25,413 nt of DNA, taken from GCA-003244245 sp035997545 (lineage in GTDB: Bacteria > Actinomycetota > Actinomycetes > Mycobacteriales > Pseudonocardiaceae). Positions within the stretch are counted from its first letter, which is position 1, and every line of letters begins with the position of its first letter. Below, piece by piece: positions 16,058-23,136 of this stretch. The notes below the pieces were generated by a model that saw only the letters and a list, made by a program, of their open reading frames with translations, was not told the origin of the DNA and did no database searches. The stretch lies in contig DASYIL010000105.1 of NCBI GenBank assembly GCA_035997545.1, positions 1 to 25,413 on the forward strand, read 5' to 3'. The translations under genes and the position numbers were made by a program.

Positions 16058-16801
16058 GTGGGGGACCGACTGTCACGGGGTCACCGACCGGATCGGGCCC
16101 CGTTACTCACCGCGCTCGGCGTCGAGCTTGACGCCGAGCTTCTCACGCTGGCGCTCACCCACCGTTCCTACGCCTATGAGAGCGGCGGCCTCGAACCCAA
16201 CGAGCGCCTAGAGTTCCTCGGCGACGCGGTACTCGGTGTGGTGGTCACCGACCACTTGTTTCGCACCCACCCTGACCTGCCCGAGGGGCAGCTCGCCAAA
16301 CTGCGCGCCAGCGTGGTGAACATGCACGCGCTGGCTGGGGTGGCCCGCGGGTTGGGTACGCGTGGCCTCGGCGAGTACGTCCTGCTGGGGCGGGGGGAGG
16401 AGCTCACCGGGGGCCGGCACAAGTCCAGCATCCTGGCCGATACCGTCGAGGCGCTGATCGGCGCGGTGTACTTGCAGCACGGTATAGAAGCCGCCCGCGA
16501 CACGGTGCACCGGCTGTTCGACCCGCTGCTGGTCATGGCTCCACTGCTGGGCGCCGGCCTGGACTGGAAGACCAGCCTTCAGGAACTCACCGCCAGCAAC
16601 GAGCTGGGGGTGCCCGAGTACCGGGTTGTTGAGGACGGGCCCGATCACCTCAAGGAGTTCACCGCAACCGCCGTGATAGCAGGGGTGGAGCGGGGAACCG
16701 GCCGGGGTCGGACCAAGAAAGAAGCCGAGCAGCGGGCCGCCGAGGTGGCCTGGCGCTCACTGTCCGAGCTGACCAATGGGAGCGCCCCGTCGCCGGGGTA
16801 G
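16058..16801 (+). CDS. rnc: Ribonuclease III
   Basis: Double-strand-specific endoribonuclease processing rRNA precursors and structured RNAs. The 247 residues comprise an N-terminal RNase III domain with the signature NERLEFLGDAVLGVV and the second catalytic segment ADTVEALIGAVYLQHG, then a C-terminal double-stranded RNA-binding domain (DWKTSLQELTASN with the basic helix GRTKKEAEQRAAEVAW). The GTG at 16058 lies 20 bases after rpmF and has only a weak ribosome site, consistent with operon coupling. Confidence 0.96.
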   Translation: MGDRLSRGHRPDRAPLLTALGVELDAELLTLALTHRSYAYESGGLEPNERLEFLGDAVLGVVVTDHLFRTHPDLPEGQLAKLRASVVNMHALAGVARGLGTRGLGEYVLLGRGEELTGGRHKSSILADTVEALIGAVYLQHGIEAARDTVHRLFDPLLVMAPLLGAGLDWKTSLQELTASNELGVPEYRVVEDGPDHLKEFTATAVIAGVERGTGRGRTKKEAEQRAAEVAWRSLSELTNGSAPSPG

Positions 16802-16807
16802 CGCATC

Positions 16808-17662
16808 GTGCCAGAGCTGCCCGAGGTGGAGGTCGTCCGGCTCGGCCTCGCTGAGTACGTCGCTGGGCGCACCGTGGCCGCCGTCGAGGTGCGTCATCCC
16901 CGCTCGGTACGCCGCCACCTGGCTGGTGAGCTGGACTTCGCTGCCCGGCTGGCCGGTCGGCAGGTGCAGGCGGTCCGGCGCCGCGGCAAGTACCTCTGGC
17001 TGGACCTGGATTACGGCGAGGCGCTGCTGGCCCATCTGGGGATGAGCGGGCAGATGCGTATCCAGCCTCCCGGTGCTGTCGACGAGATCCACCTGCGGGT
17101 GCGGCTGGCCTTCGCCGACAGCGGGCCCGAGCTGCGCTTCATCGATCAGCGCACCTTCGGGGGCCTTTCGGTGGAGGATCTGGTCGACGGCCTGCCCGCC
17201 TCGGTGGCGCATATCGCCCGGGACCCGATGGACCCGTGTTTCGATCTTGATGCGGTGGTCGCCGGGATTCGGCGGCGGCGCACTGGTCTCAAACGCGCAC
17301 TGCTGGACCAGACCGTAGTGTCCGGAATTGGCAACATCTACGCCGATGAGGCGCTGTGGCGGGCTCGGCTGCACTGGGCGCGGCCCACGGCGACGTTGAC
17401 CCGCCCGCAGGTTCGGGCCGCGCTGACCGCCGCCACCGAGGTAATGATCGAGGCACTCGCCGCCGGGGGCACCTCCTTCGATGCGCTGTATGTCAATATC
17501 AACGGCGCCTCCGGCTACTTCGACCGCTCGCTGGCCGCCTACGGGCAGGAGGGCCGGCCCTGCCCGCGGTGCGGCACCCCGATCCGGCGGGAGTCCTTTA
17601 TGAACCGCTCCTCCTACACCTGCCCCCGCTGCCAACCCCGCCCCCGCCACCCCCACCCGTGA
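16808..17662 (+). CDS. mutM: Formamidopyrimidine-DNA glycosylase (MutM/Fpg)
   Basis: Base-excision repair glycosylase and AP lyase removing 8-oxoguanine and formamidopyrimidines. The 284 residues begin PELPEVEVVR after the initiator, giving the catalytic N-terminal proline and glutamate. RRRGKYLWLDL holds the conserved lysine; GNIYADEALWRARLHW is the helix-two-turn-helix. The C-terminal zinc finger CPRCGTPIRR...FMNRSSYTCPRCQ has all four cysteines. The GTG start lies six bases after rnc. In mycobacteria smc and ftsY follow nearby; here the gene is followed by a non-coding stretch and potassium-transport genes. Confidence 0.96.
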   Translation: MPELPEVEVVRLGLAEYVAGRTVAAVEVRHPRSVRRHLAGELDFAARLAGRQVQAVRRRGKYLWLDLDYGEALLAHLGMSGQMRIQPPGAVDEIHLRVRLAFADSGPELRFIDQRTFGGLSVEDLVDGLPASVAHIARDPMDPCFDLDAVVAGIRRRRTGLKRALLDQTVVSGIGNIYADEALWRARLHWARPTATLTRPQVRAALTAATEVMIEALAAGGTSFDALYVNINGASGYFDRSLAAYGQEGRPCPRCGTPIRRESFMNRSSYTCPRCQPRPRHPHP

Positions 17663-18190
17663 GGGCTGTCTCAATTGGCCGCATTTCCAACACGATCGTC
17701 GGCTCGTCTTCGCCATTATCCTGAGCGATCTCAGCGCAAACCGGCTTTATTCGCGATGCACCTAGTATCGCACAACATTGATGGGATGTCTACAAACTTA
17801 CGTTCTTATTAAGGTAGCTGCGTTGCTTCACTGTGAGTAGGCCAGCTTCGTCTCAGATGTCGCGCGGCGTCGTCATGCCTTTTGGATTGTAACGTTGGCG
17901 GGGCAGCTGGGCTGGGTGGGTTCCTTTCGAGACGTACTGACCAAGCGGTAAACACTATTGACCCAAACTGTAATTGACGGTTCCCCCGCTAGTCCGCGGC
18001 CGGGGTCTGGCAGCTCACCCCGATGCGTTGCCCGCCTCCGCTCCACCCGGCTACTGGCGGACAGCCTCAGCGCGGCGTCAAGACTGGCTCCGCGGGCGTC
18101 AGGAGTGTGGCAAAGGCCGACCCTGGTGCCGCTGCTCGGGCGCATGCTTGACGTGTCCAGAGGCAGAGGGGGGCGAGCAAAGGAGCCCCC
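17663..18190. other. 528-base gene-free stretch with a low-GC core
   Basis: No convincing gene on either strand. Bases ~17680-17985 are clearly richer in A/T than anything else in the window. Minus-strand fragments look non-random: one frame reads AQDNGEDEPTIVLEMRPIET next to mutM, and another ends RKEPTQPSCPANVTIQKA at 17873. They may be eroded coding remnants from a horizontally acquired element, but I recognise no transposase. The part from ~17990 to 18190 returns to high GC and probably holds the promoter and leader of the next gene, with AAAGGAG before the ATG at 18191. I looked for a c-di-AMP (ydaO-type) riboswitch and found no convincing core. Confidence 0.5.
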
Positions 18191-18667
18191 ATGTTGGTGC
18201 ATCGTGACAGCTTCGCCTACCAAGACCACGAGCGGGTCGGTGTGTCCCTTCCCGGCCCGCTCGGACTGGCCGCCGGTTTCGTCGCGAGTATCGCCGTGAC
18301 GATGCTCGCCTGGGCGTTCGGAGCCGGTAGCGATCCCAGCGTCGGCCTGGTGCTGCTCACGCTGACCGCCATCGTGGTCGGCGCGATGACCACGATGCCC
18401 GGTGCGATCGGTGCAGGTGCACTGTGTTGGGCGTTCTACTCCGGCTTCGTCCTCGACCGCGCCGGCACCCTGACGCTCGACCGGGGTGGCGGACAGGCGC
18501 TGCTGACTATTCTGCTCTGCGCGATGGTGGCCAGCGTCGTGGCCGGTCTGTTGCAGTGGGCTCGGGCTGTCGCCGCGGACCGCGCGCTGGCGCGATCGAT
18601 CGCTGTCGAGGAGGGCGACCACCCCGAATGGAGCCATATCGGGGCCATCGGGGGTCCGACAGCCTGA
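18191..18667 (+). CDS. Small four-helix membrane protein of unknown function
   Basis: A 158-residue protein whose ATG follows AAAGGAGCCCCC. About four hydrophobic helices: residues ~20-45, 50-68, 70-88 and 103-122. A polar N-terminus and a charged C-terminal tail lie outside the membrane. The layout of short, closely spaced helices is reminiscent of the four-helix DUF4118 membrane domain of the potassium sensor KdpD, but I see no motif that proves it. The KimA-like permease starts 16 bases downstream, so the two are probably one operon. A role in potassium sensing or permease regulation is only inferred from neighbours. Confidence 0.75.
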   Translation: MLVHRDSFAYQDHERVGVSLPGPLGLAAGFVASIAVTMLAWAFGAGSDPSVGLVLLTLTAIVVGAMTTMPGAIGAGALCWAFYSGFVLDRAGTLTLDRGGGQALLTILLCAMVASVVAGLLQWARAVAADRALARSIAVEEGDHPEWSHIGAIGGPTA

Positions 18668-18683
18668 TACGCAGGGGGCGGCG

Positions 18684-20555
18684 GTGACGCCGACCGGTAC
18701 TGAGCGACATCGGCTGACTGCGGCGACCGGCTTGGTCGCGCTGGGTCTGGACGTGTTGGCCTCCACCGCTTACGGGCCCGAGTCGATCGTGCTCGCGCTG
18801 GCCGTGGCGGGGTCAGCGGGCATCGGGTTGACGCTCCCCGTGACGCTCGCGATCGTCGCGATGCTGGCAGTGCTGGTGATCTGCTACCGGCAGGTGATCG
18901 CCGCCTATCCCGACGGTGGTGGCGCTTACACGGTGGCCCGCCGGAACCTGGGGCGGCGCGCGGGCTTGGTGGCGGCCGCGTCCCTGGCCGTCGACTACGT
19001 GCTCAACGTCGCCGTGTCGGTGGCCGCTGGAGTCGCCGCACTGACCTCGGCGTTCCCGACCCTACTGCCGTGGACGGTCGAACTCTGCCTGCTCGCCCTC
19101 GTAGTGGTGACCGCCGTGAACCTGCGCGGCGTGCTCACCGGGGGCCGGCTGTTCGCGCTGCCCGCGGCGGTGTTCGTGCTGCTGATGGTCGCCGTGGTGA
19201 TCCTGGGTCTGCTGCGCGGCGAGCCGCTGGCTCCGCTCCCGCCACCGAGCCAGATCGAACTCACCGCATCGGTGGGCATCCTGCTCGTGCTGGCCGCGTT
19301 CGCCAACGGGTGCGTAGCACTGACCGGGGTGGAGGCGATAGCCAACGCTACCCCGTCCTTCCGGAAGCCCCGCGCGGCGCGGGCTCGCCGCGCCGAGGCC
19401 GGCCTAGGCCTGGTGCTCGGGCTGCTACTGATCGGTCTGGCGGCGCTGATCAAGGTGTTCGACGTGCGCCCGGTGGACGGTCGCACGCTGCTGTCGCTGC
19501 TGGCCGAGGGTGCCTTCGGTACCGGCATTGCCTACCTAGCCGTGCAGCTGTCCACTGTGCTGTTGCTCGGGCTCGCCGCCAACACTTCCTATGGAGGCCT
19601 GCCGGTGCTCATGGCGCGGCTCGCGCAGGACGGCGCGCTGCCGCACGTCCTGGGTCTGCGGGCGGATCGGCAGGTCTACCGGCAGGGGATCCTGCTGCTC
19701 TCCGCGCTGTCCGGGATCCTGCTGGTGGTCTCGGCCGGCCAGGTGACGGTGCTGGTCCCGCTGTTCGCGATCGGGGTGTTCATCGGCTTCGCGCTTTCCC
19801 AGGCCGGCATGGTCCGGCACTGGTTGCGGGAGCGAGGGCGGCGATGGCGGGTCCGTCTCGCGATCAACGCCGCAGGCGCGGCCCTCACCGCAGCTGCGGC
19901 GGTGGTGGTGTCGGCCGAGAAGTTCACCGCCGGGGCCTGGCTGGTCGTGCTGGTGGTGCCGCTGCTCGTCGCCGGATTCAGCCTGACGCAGCGGGCCTAC
20001 GACCGCATCGGCGAGGAGCTCGGCGTGGACTGCTGCGCGCCCCGCCCGCACCGGGCCGCGACGGTAATCATCGTGCCGGTGGTGGAGATCAGCCGACTCA
20101 CCGAGGCGACCCTGGGCACCGCGCTCTCGATGGGTCGCGACGTCCTCGCGGTGCACGTGGTGGCACCCGACGAGACCGAGCACGGCCGTGACCTCGCTGT
20201 CCGCTGGCTGGCCTGGCGGCCGGAGGTGCCGCTGGTCCTCATCGAGTCGCCACAGCACACCCTTGGACCACCGATCGCCCGGTTTGTGCGTGAGCAGCGC
20301 GCCGACCACGTCATGGTCCTCATAGGTGAGGTGACCCCGGAACACTGGTGGGAGCGGGTGCTGTTCAACCGCCGAGGGGGAGTAGTAGCCCGGCACGTGT
20401 CGGCCTCCACCGACGCGGTGGTGTGTCGACTGCGCTACCGCCTCGGCCGCACATCCGGCCCGCGCCAGGGGTCACCCTCCGCTCGTCAGGGGTCGCCCAC
20501 CGCTCGCCAGGGGTCACCGACCGTTGTGGACGCGGTCCAGGCCCTGCGGGAGTAG
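18684..20555 (+). CDS. KimA-like APC-superfamily permease (probable potassium importer)
   Basis: A 623-residue protein from a GTG start preceded by GGGGGCGGCG. Residues ~10-440 hold about 12 transmembrane helices. The first includes ALGLDVLASTAYGPESIV, like the SxAYGxEE segment of the KimA/YdaO potassium importers, followed by YPDGGGAYTVARRNLG, the usual APC helix-3 loop. A soluble C-terminal domain (~460-590, ATVIIVPVVEISRLTEATL and ADHVMVLIG) resembles the UspA-like domain of KimA. KimA is a high-affinity proton-coupled potassium importer controlled by c-di-AMP. The nearby kdp operon supports potassium over amino acids, but an amino-acid permease is possible. The C-terminus ends in an unusual RQGSP repeat. 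It is convergent with the DUF222 remnant. Confidence 0.85.
   Translation: MTPTGTERHRLTAATGLVALGLDVLASTAYGPESIVLALAVAGSAGIGLTLPVTLAIVAMLAVLVICYRQVIAAYPDGGGAYTVARRNLGRRAGLVAAASLAVDYVLNVAVSVAAGVAALTSAFPTLLPWTVELCLLALVVVTAVNLRGVLTGGRLFALPAAVFVLLMVAVVILGLLRGEPLAPLPPPSQIELTASVGILLVLAAFANGCVALTGVEAIANATPSFRKPRAARARRAEAGLGLVLGLLLIGLAALIKVFDVRPVDGRTLLSLLAEGAFGTGIAYLAVQLSTVLLLGLAANTSYGGLPVLMARLAQDGALPHVLGLRADRQVYRQGILLLSALSGILLVVSAGQVTVLVPLFAIGVFIGFALSQAGMVRHWLRERGRRWRVRLAINAAGAALTAAAAVVVSAEKFTAGAWLVVLVVPLLVAGFSLTQRAYDRIGEELGVDCCAPRPHRAATVIIVPVVEISRLTEATLGTALSMGRDVLAVHVVAPDETEHGRDLAVRWLAWRPEVPLVLIESPQHTLGPPIARFVREQRADHVMVLIGEVTPEHWWERVLFNRRGGVVARHVSASTDAVVCRLRYRLGRTSGPRQGSPSARQGSPTARQGSPTVVDAVQALRE
20463..20525 (+). 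repeat. Three 21-base tandem repeats in the permease 3' end
   Basis: Units at 20463-20483, 20484-20504 and 20505-20525 share CGYCAGGGGTCRCC and code in frame for RQGSPSA, RQGSPTA and RQGSPTV. The multiple-of-three unit keeps the frame, so the tail length can change without breaking the protein. Confidence 0.85.
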
Positions 20556-20639
20556 GTCCGCAGCGCCTGGTGGCGCATGTCAAAACGGTGGGGTTTCGTC
20601 GTCGCGGTGGGGCGGTGGTGGGGGTCTTGGCGAGGGCGT

Positions 20640-20965
20640 GGTGCTCGGGCGTGAGGTCGGTGGTCCATTCCGACAGCACCCGGGCCCGGGGTTCGTCGAG
20701 GAGTCCGGCGTTCATAGCGTTGTGTACCGCGGGCAACCGGGTGATCAGGTCGTGGGCCAGCCAGAACTGGGCGTCGGCGGCACGGCGGGTCAACACCAGC
20801 GCGGCGCGGACCTCGTCGGCGGAGATCTCGTCGGGGCGGCTCGGCGGGGCAACTCGTCATCCGGACCGATACCACACAGCCCGACCTCAACCATCGCCGC
20901 CATCAACTGGGCGCGTTCGTGGTTGACACCCCCGGCCGGTGCGGTCCAGAGGATCGGGGCCGAGT
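20640..20965 (-). pseudogene. Remnant of a DUF222/HNH endonuclease-family gene
   Basis: Two overlapping minus-strand frames together read as the N-terminal DUF222 part of the actinobacterial HNH-endonuclease family. The first has NHERAQLMAAMVEVGLCGIG up to ~20845. The second continues with DEISADEVRAALVLTRRAAD, FWLAHDLITRLPAVHNAMN and LLDEPRARVLSEWTTDLTPE to ~20645. A frameshift near 20850 separates them. The remaining DUF222 part and the C-terminal HNH nuclease domain are absent. These genes are repetitive, multi-copy elements in Pseudonocardiaceae and mycobacteria, so a dead partial copy is expected. Confidence 0.7.
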
Positions 20966-21117
20966 CCGAGATATCGCGTGCGTAGGGTGTCCCAGGCGGT
21001 GAGTCGGTCCCACTCTGGCTTGTCGAGGATCCGTGTGCTGATCTTGCGCGGCGGGTTCGGCGCGGCGATCTCCCACGCGGCGCCCTGCACAACGACACCG
21101 AAGTAAATGTGCTCCCA
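20960..21117 (-). pseudogene. Unidentified coding fragment
   Basis: Directly after the stop of the reductase remnant, in the same minus-strand frame, about 50 residues look like real protein: HIYFGVVVQGAAWEIAAPN, then RKISTRILDKPEWDRLTAWD and TLRTRYLG. There is no start with a ribosome site and no complete gene; it then runs into the DUF222 remnant in another frame. I cannot assign a family. It is probably the debris of an inserted or recombined gene. Confidence 0.4.
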
Positions 21118-21640
21118 CTAATGGGACAAAACGTCGGTGACCAAGGCCAGCAGCGTCCTCAGCGGCGCCGCGCTGCAGTACCCGCAGGGCGCCGACCAGC
21201 GCGGATGCAACGTTGCCCCACAGTAGCCGGCGGGCGATGGGCTGCTCGGCCCGGAACTGTTCGACCAGCGCGGCAATGTTGTCGGCGTCCTCGGTGGCGA
21301 TCCAGCCGCCGGGGTGCGGTACGCACGGCTCGATCCCGCCGTCGACGCGAAGCTGCCACTGCGTGGGTGCGGGCAGGTCCGGCACGATCCCGACGGTCGC
21401 GAGGCACCCCAGTACCGGTGACCAGAGCCTCGCCGCCATGCCTGGAACAGGATGGACGCGGCAACCCGACGGTCCTGGGTGCCGAGCCGGCGTGCTGCGG
21501 AGCTGATCCGCTCGGCCACCGACAACGCCGCGTTGTCCGGCTGGTCCAGGTGCACGGCGAAGAACGGCCCGAATCGGGCCAGCGCGACGAGCGCCGCCGT
21601 CACCTCAACCGGGTCGGCCCGGCGCAGCGGCCCCGGTCGA
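21118..21640 (-). pseudogene. FhuF-like ferric-siderophore reductase remnant, frameshifted
   Basis: Minus-strand frames read as a FhuF-type (2Fe-2S) siderophore-iron reductase: EVTAALVALARFGPFFAVHL and RRVAASILFQ in one frame; then, after a one-base loss near 21440, MAARLWSPVLGCLATVGIVP, HPGGWIATEDADNI and RRLLWGNVASALVGALRVL in another; then a shift back near 21165 to APLRTLLALVTDVLSH and a stop at 21118. The C-terminal cysteine cluster that binds the 2Fe-2S centre in this family is missing, so the gene cannot make a working reductase. No stop codon separates it from the upstream ATPase frame, so it was either fused to the ATPase or lost the stop. Confidence 0.7.
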
Positions 21641-22479
21641 ACGGTGCGGGCCCAGCCGGCCAAGCCGGCGAGACCGTCGACCCGTCGAGTGCAGCCGTCG
21701 CCGTGGACATCGAAGTCGGTGCCGGTCGCGCGCACTTCGATGTCGGTGGGGCCGGTGGTGGCCACTTCCCAGCCGAGCCAGGCCAGCACTCGCGCACCGG
21801 CCGCGGTCGGGGTGGTCAGCTGCACGGTTACCTGATCAGCCACTCGCAGGGCCAGGTCGACGTCGTGGGTCGACATCATCAGGACGAGGTTGTGCTCCCG
21901 GGCCAGCTCACGGAGCAGGCCCGTCACAGCGACCCGTGAGGGGCGCGTCAAGGAACGCGGTGGGTTCGTCAAGCAGCAGCGCGGGCTGTTGCGCCAGCGC
22001 CTGCGCAACCAGCACCCGCTGCCGCTCGCCATCGGAGAGCTCGCTGACCGCCCGGTCAGCCAGCGCCGATGCCCTGGTGACGTCCAGCGCCCACCGGACG
22101 ATCTCCCGGTCGGCGTCGTCGAGCGCACCGCTGCGCTTTGTGTGCGGTTGGCGGCCGAGCGCCACCAGCTCACGCGCCGACAGCAGCCCCACGTCGACCC
22201 GTTCGGTGAGCACCACCGCGACCCTGCGGGCCCGGTCCATCGAGCGCAGCCGAGTGAGATCGCTCCCGTCCAGCAGGATCTGACCAGCCAGCGCCGGTTG
22301 CACCCGGCCAACGTCCACAGCAGGGTGGACTTTCCCGTCCCCTTCGGCCCGAGCAACGCGGTCAGCTCACCCGGCGCCGCCGCAGCGCAGATTCCCTCCG
22401 CCGCCACCCGCGGCGGTCGTCGACCCCGGCTTGGCCGGTAGCCGATGGTCAGCTCCACCAGCTCCAGCCCGCGGCTCAC
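21641..22479 (-). pseudogene. FecE/FhuC-type iron-siderophore ABC ATPase, frameshifted
   Basis: Starts at GTG 22479, which overlaps the permease stop as GTGA. The first frame gives ELTALLGPKGTGKSTLLWTL (Walker A). After LAG, near 22303-22310, a one-base loss moves the reading to VQPALAGQILLDGSDLTRL, VALGRQPHTK, the signature AVSELSDGERQRVLVAQALA and Walker B PALLLDEPTAFLDAP. At a C4 run (plus-strand GGGG at 21940-21943) one extra base returns it to the first frame: SRVAVTGLLRELAREHNLVL and the H-loop MSTHDVDLALRVADQV. All core motifs survive in pieces. The two shifts compensate, but ~120 residues between them are out of frame, so the product should be inactive unless these are sequencing errors. 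It would have powered ferric-siderophore import. Confidence 0.75.
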
Positions 22480-22690
22480 AGCACCGCTCCGGCGGCCAGG
22501 CGCCGGCTGCGCAGCAGCACGATGATAACCACCGGTGCGCCGATCAGTGCGGTGATCACGTTCAGCGGGATGGTTCCTCCGGTGTCCGGCAGGTGCGAGG
22601 CGACCGCGCAGGCCAACGTGACGCTCGCGCCGGCCAGCAGTGTCGCCGGCTCCCGTATCAGCGGAAAAGTGTCCAGTATTACTTCACATC
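22476..22690 (-). pseudogene. C-terminal remnant of a FecCD-family siderophore permease
   Basis: The last ~65 residues of an iron-siderophore ABC permease: PATLLAGASVTLACAVASHL and the family's closing motif IPLNVITALIGAPVVIIVLL, ending at TGA 22476-22478, which overlaps the ATPase GTG. A full FecCD permease has over 300 residues and about ten helices; everything before roughly 22690 is absent, so the gene is truncated at its 5' end and dead. The intact stop/start overlap shows it once formed an operon with the ATPase. Confidence 0.75.
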
Positions 22691-22962
22691 TGCGGATCGT
22701 CGAGATGGTGACAACTGCGGTGACGCGCGACACGGCGGCAGGGTTGTTGTGCCGGGAAGTCTGCACCCAACTTCGAGCGACCGCGTGCACCACGGATGGG
22801 CGATGAGGTCACCGATCCCGTCGCCGGTCGTGTCAAGGAAGCGTCAACAACTGACCATGGACCATCAGGAGATCGGAAGGCTGCCACCATGGGTGGTATC
22901 CAGGCGCACCATCCAGAAGGAGGCCGCTGCCCGGCGAGCCACAAGGAGAAGGGGTTCCACTG
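22691..22962 (+). promoter_or_regulatory. Region upstream of the kdp operon
   Basis: 272 bases between the truncated permease and the first kdp ORF, presumed to hold the kdp promoter and, by analogy with other kdp operons, a KdpE binding site. An imperfect inverted repeat, CCACCATGGGTGG, lies at ~22885-22900. I cannot identify -35/-10 boxes with confidence. An open plus-strand frame runs through it from 22431 but is antisense to the remnants and lacks a ribosome site. Confidence 0.35.
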
Positions 22963-23046
22963 ATGGCTGACCTGGCCTATGCGCTGGTCTTCATCGGGGT
23001 CTTCCTGGTGCTGGCGCTTGCGCTGCGCGGTCTGGAGCGGCTGTGA
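22963..23046 (+). CDS. 27-residue single-helix membrane micro-ORF preceding kdpF
   Basis: ATG at 22963 with AAGGAG and GAAGGGG upstream. The product is 27 residues: MADLAYALVFIGVFLVLALA, then LRGLERL, one hydrophobic helix ending in a basic tail. Its stop overlaps the kdpF GTG as GTGA, the same coupling seen between kdpA and kdpB, which argues strongly that it is translated. It is not KdpF itself, which follows. I infer a small Kdp accessory or stabilising subunit; alternatively it is a leader peptide that couples translation to kdpF. Confidence 0.6.
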   Translation: MADLAYALVFIGVFLVLALALRGLERL

Positions 23047-23135
23047 CTGCTGTGGAGAACACCGTCGCGCTGGTGCTCGCGCTGCTGTTGATCGGTTACC
23101 TGAGCTACGCGCTGGTCCGACCGGAGAAGTTCTAA
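23043..23135 (+). CDS. kdpF: Potassium-transporting ATPase subunit KdpF
   Basis: A 30-residue single-helix protein, GTG start at 23043, ending LSYALVRPEKF. The terminal RPEKF is the KdpF hallmark. KdpF stabilises the KdpFABC complex in the membrane. It overlaps the stop of the preceding micro-ORF and ends one base before the kdpA ATG. Confidence 0.9.
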   Translation: MTAVENTVALVLALLLIGYLSYALVRPEKF

Positions 23136-23136
23136 C

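Noticed and set aside
15592..16131. A 179-codon plus-strand ORF covering rpmF
   Set aside because: Out-of-frame shadow of DUF177 and rpmF; L32 is unmistakable in another frame.
17940..18190. c-di-AMP (ydaO-type) riboswitch before the potassium genes; the minus strand has GGGGAACC near 17983
   Set aside because: The rest of the conserved core is absent, and on the minus strand no suitable gene follows.
17873..18766. A 297-codon minus-strand ORF
   Set aside because: Mostly antisense to the four-helix membrane protein and the permease start; low-complexity composition and no ribosome site. Only its last ~30 residues, in the low-GC stretch, look possibly non-random.
21109..22441. Plus-strand ORFs opposite the iron-uptake remnants
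   Set aside because: No family motifs; the minus strand shows clear ABC and FhuF motifs despite the frameshifts.
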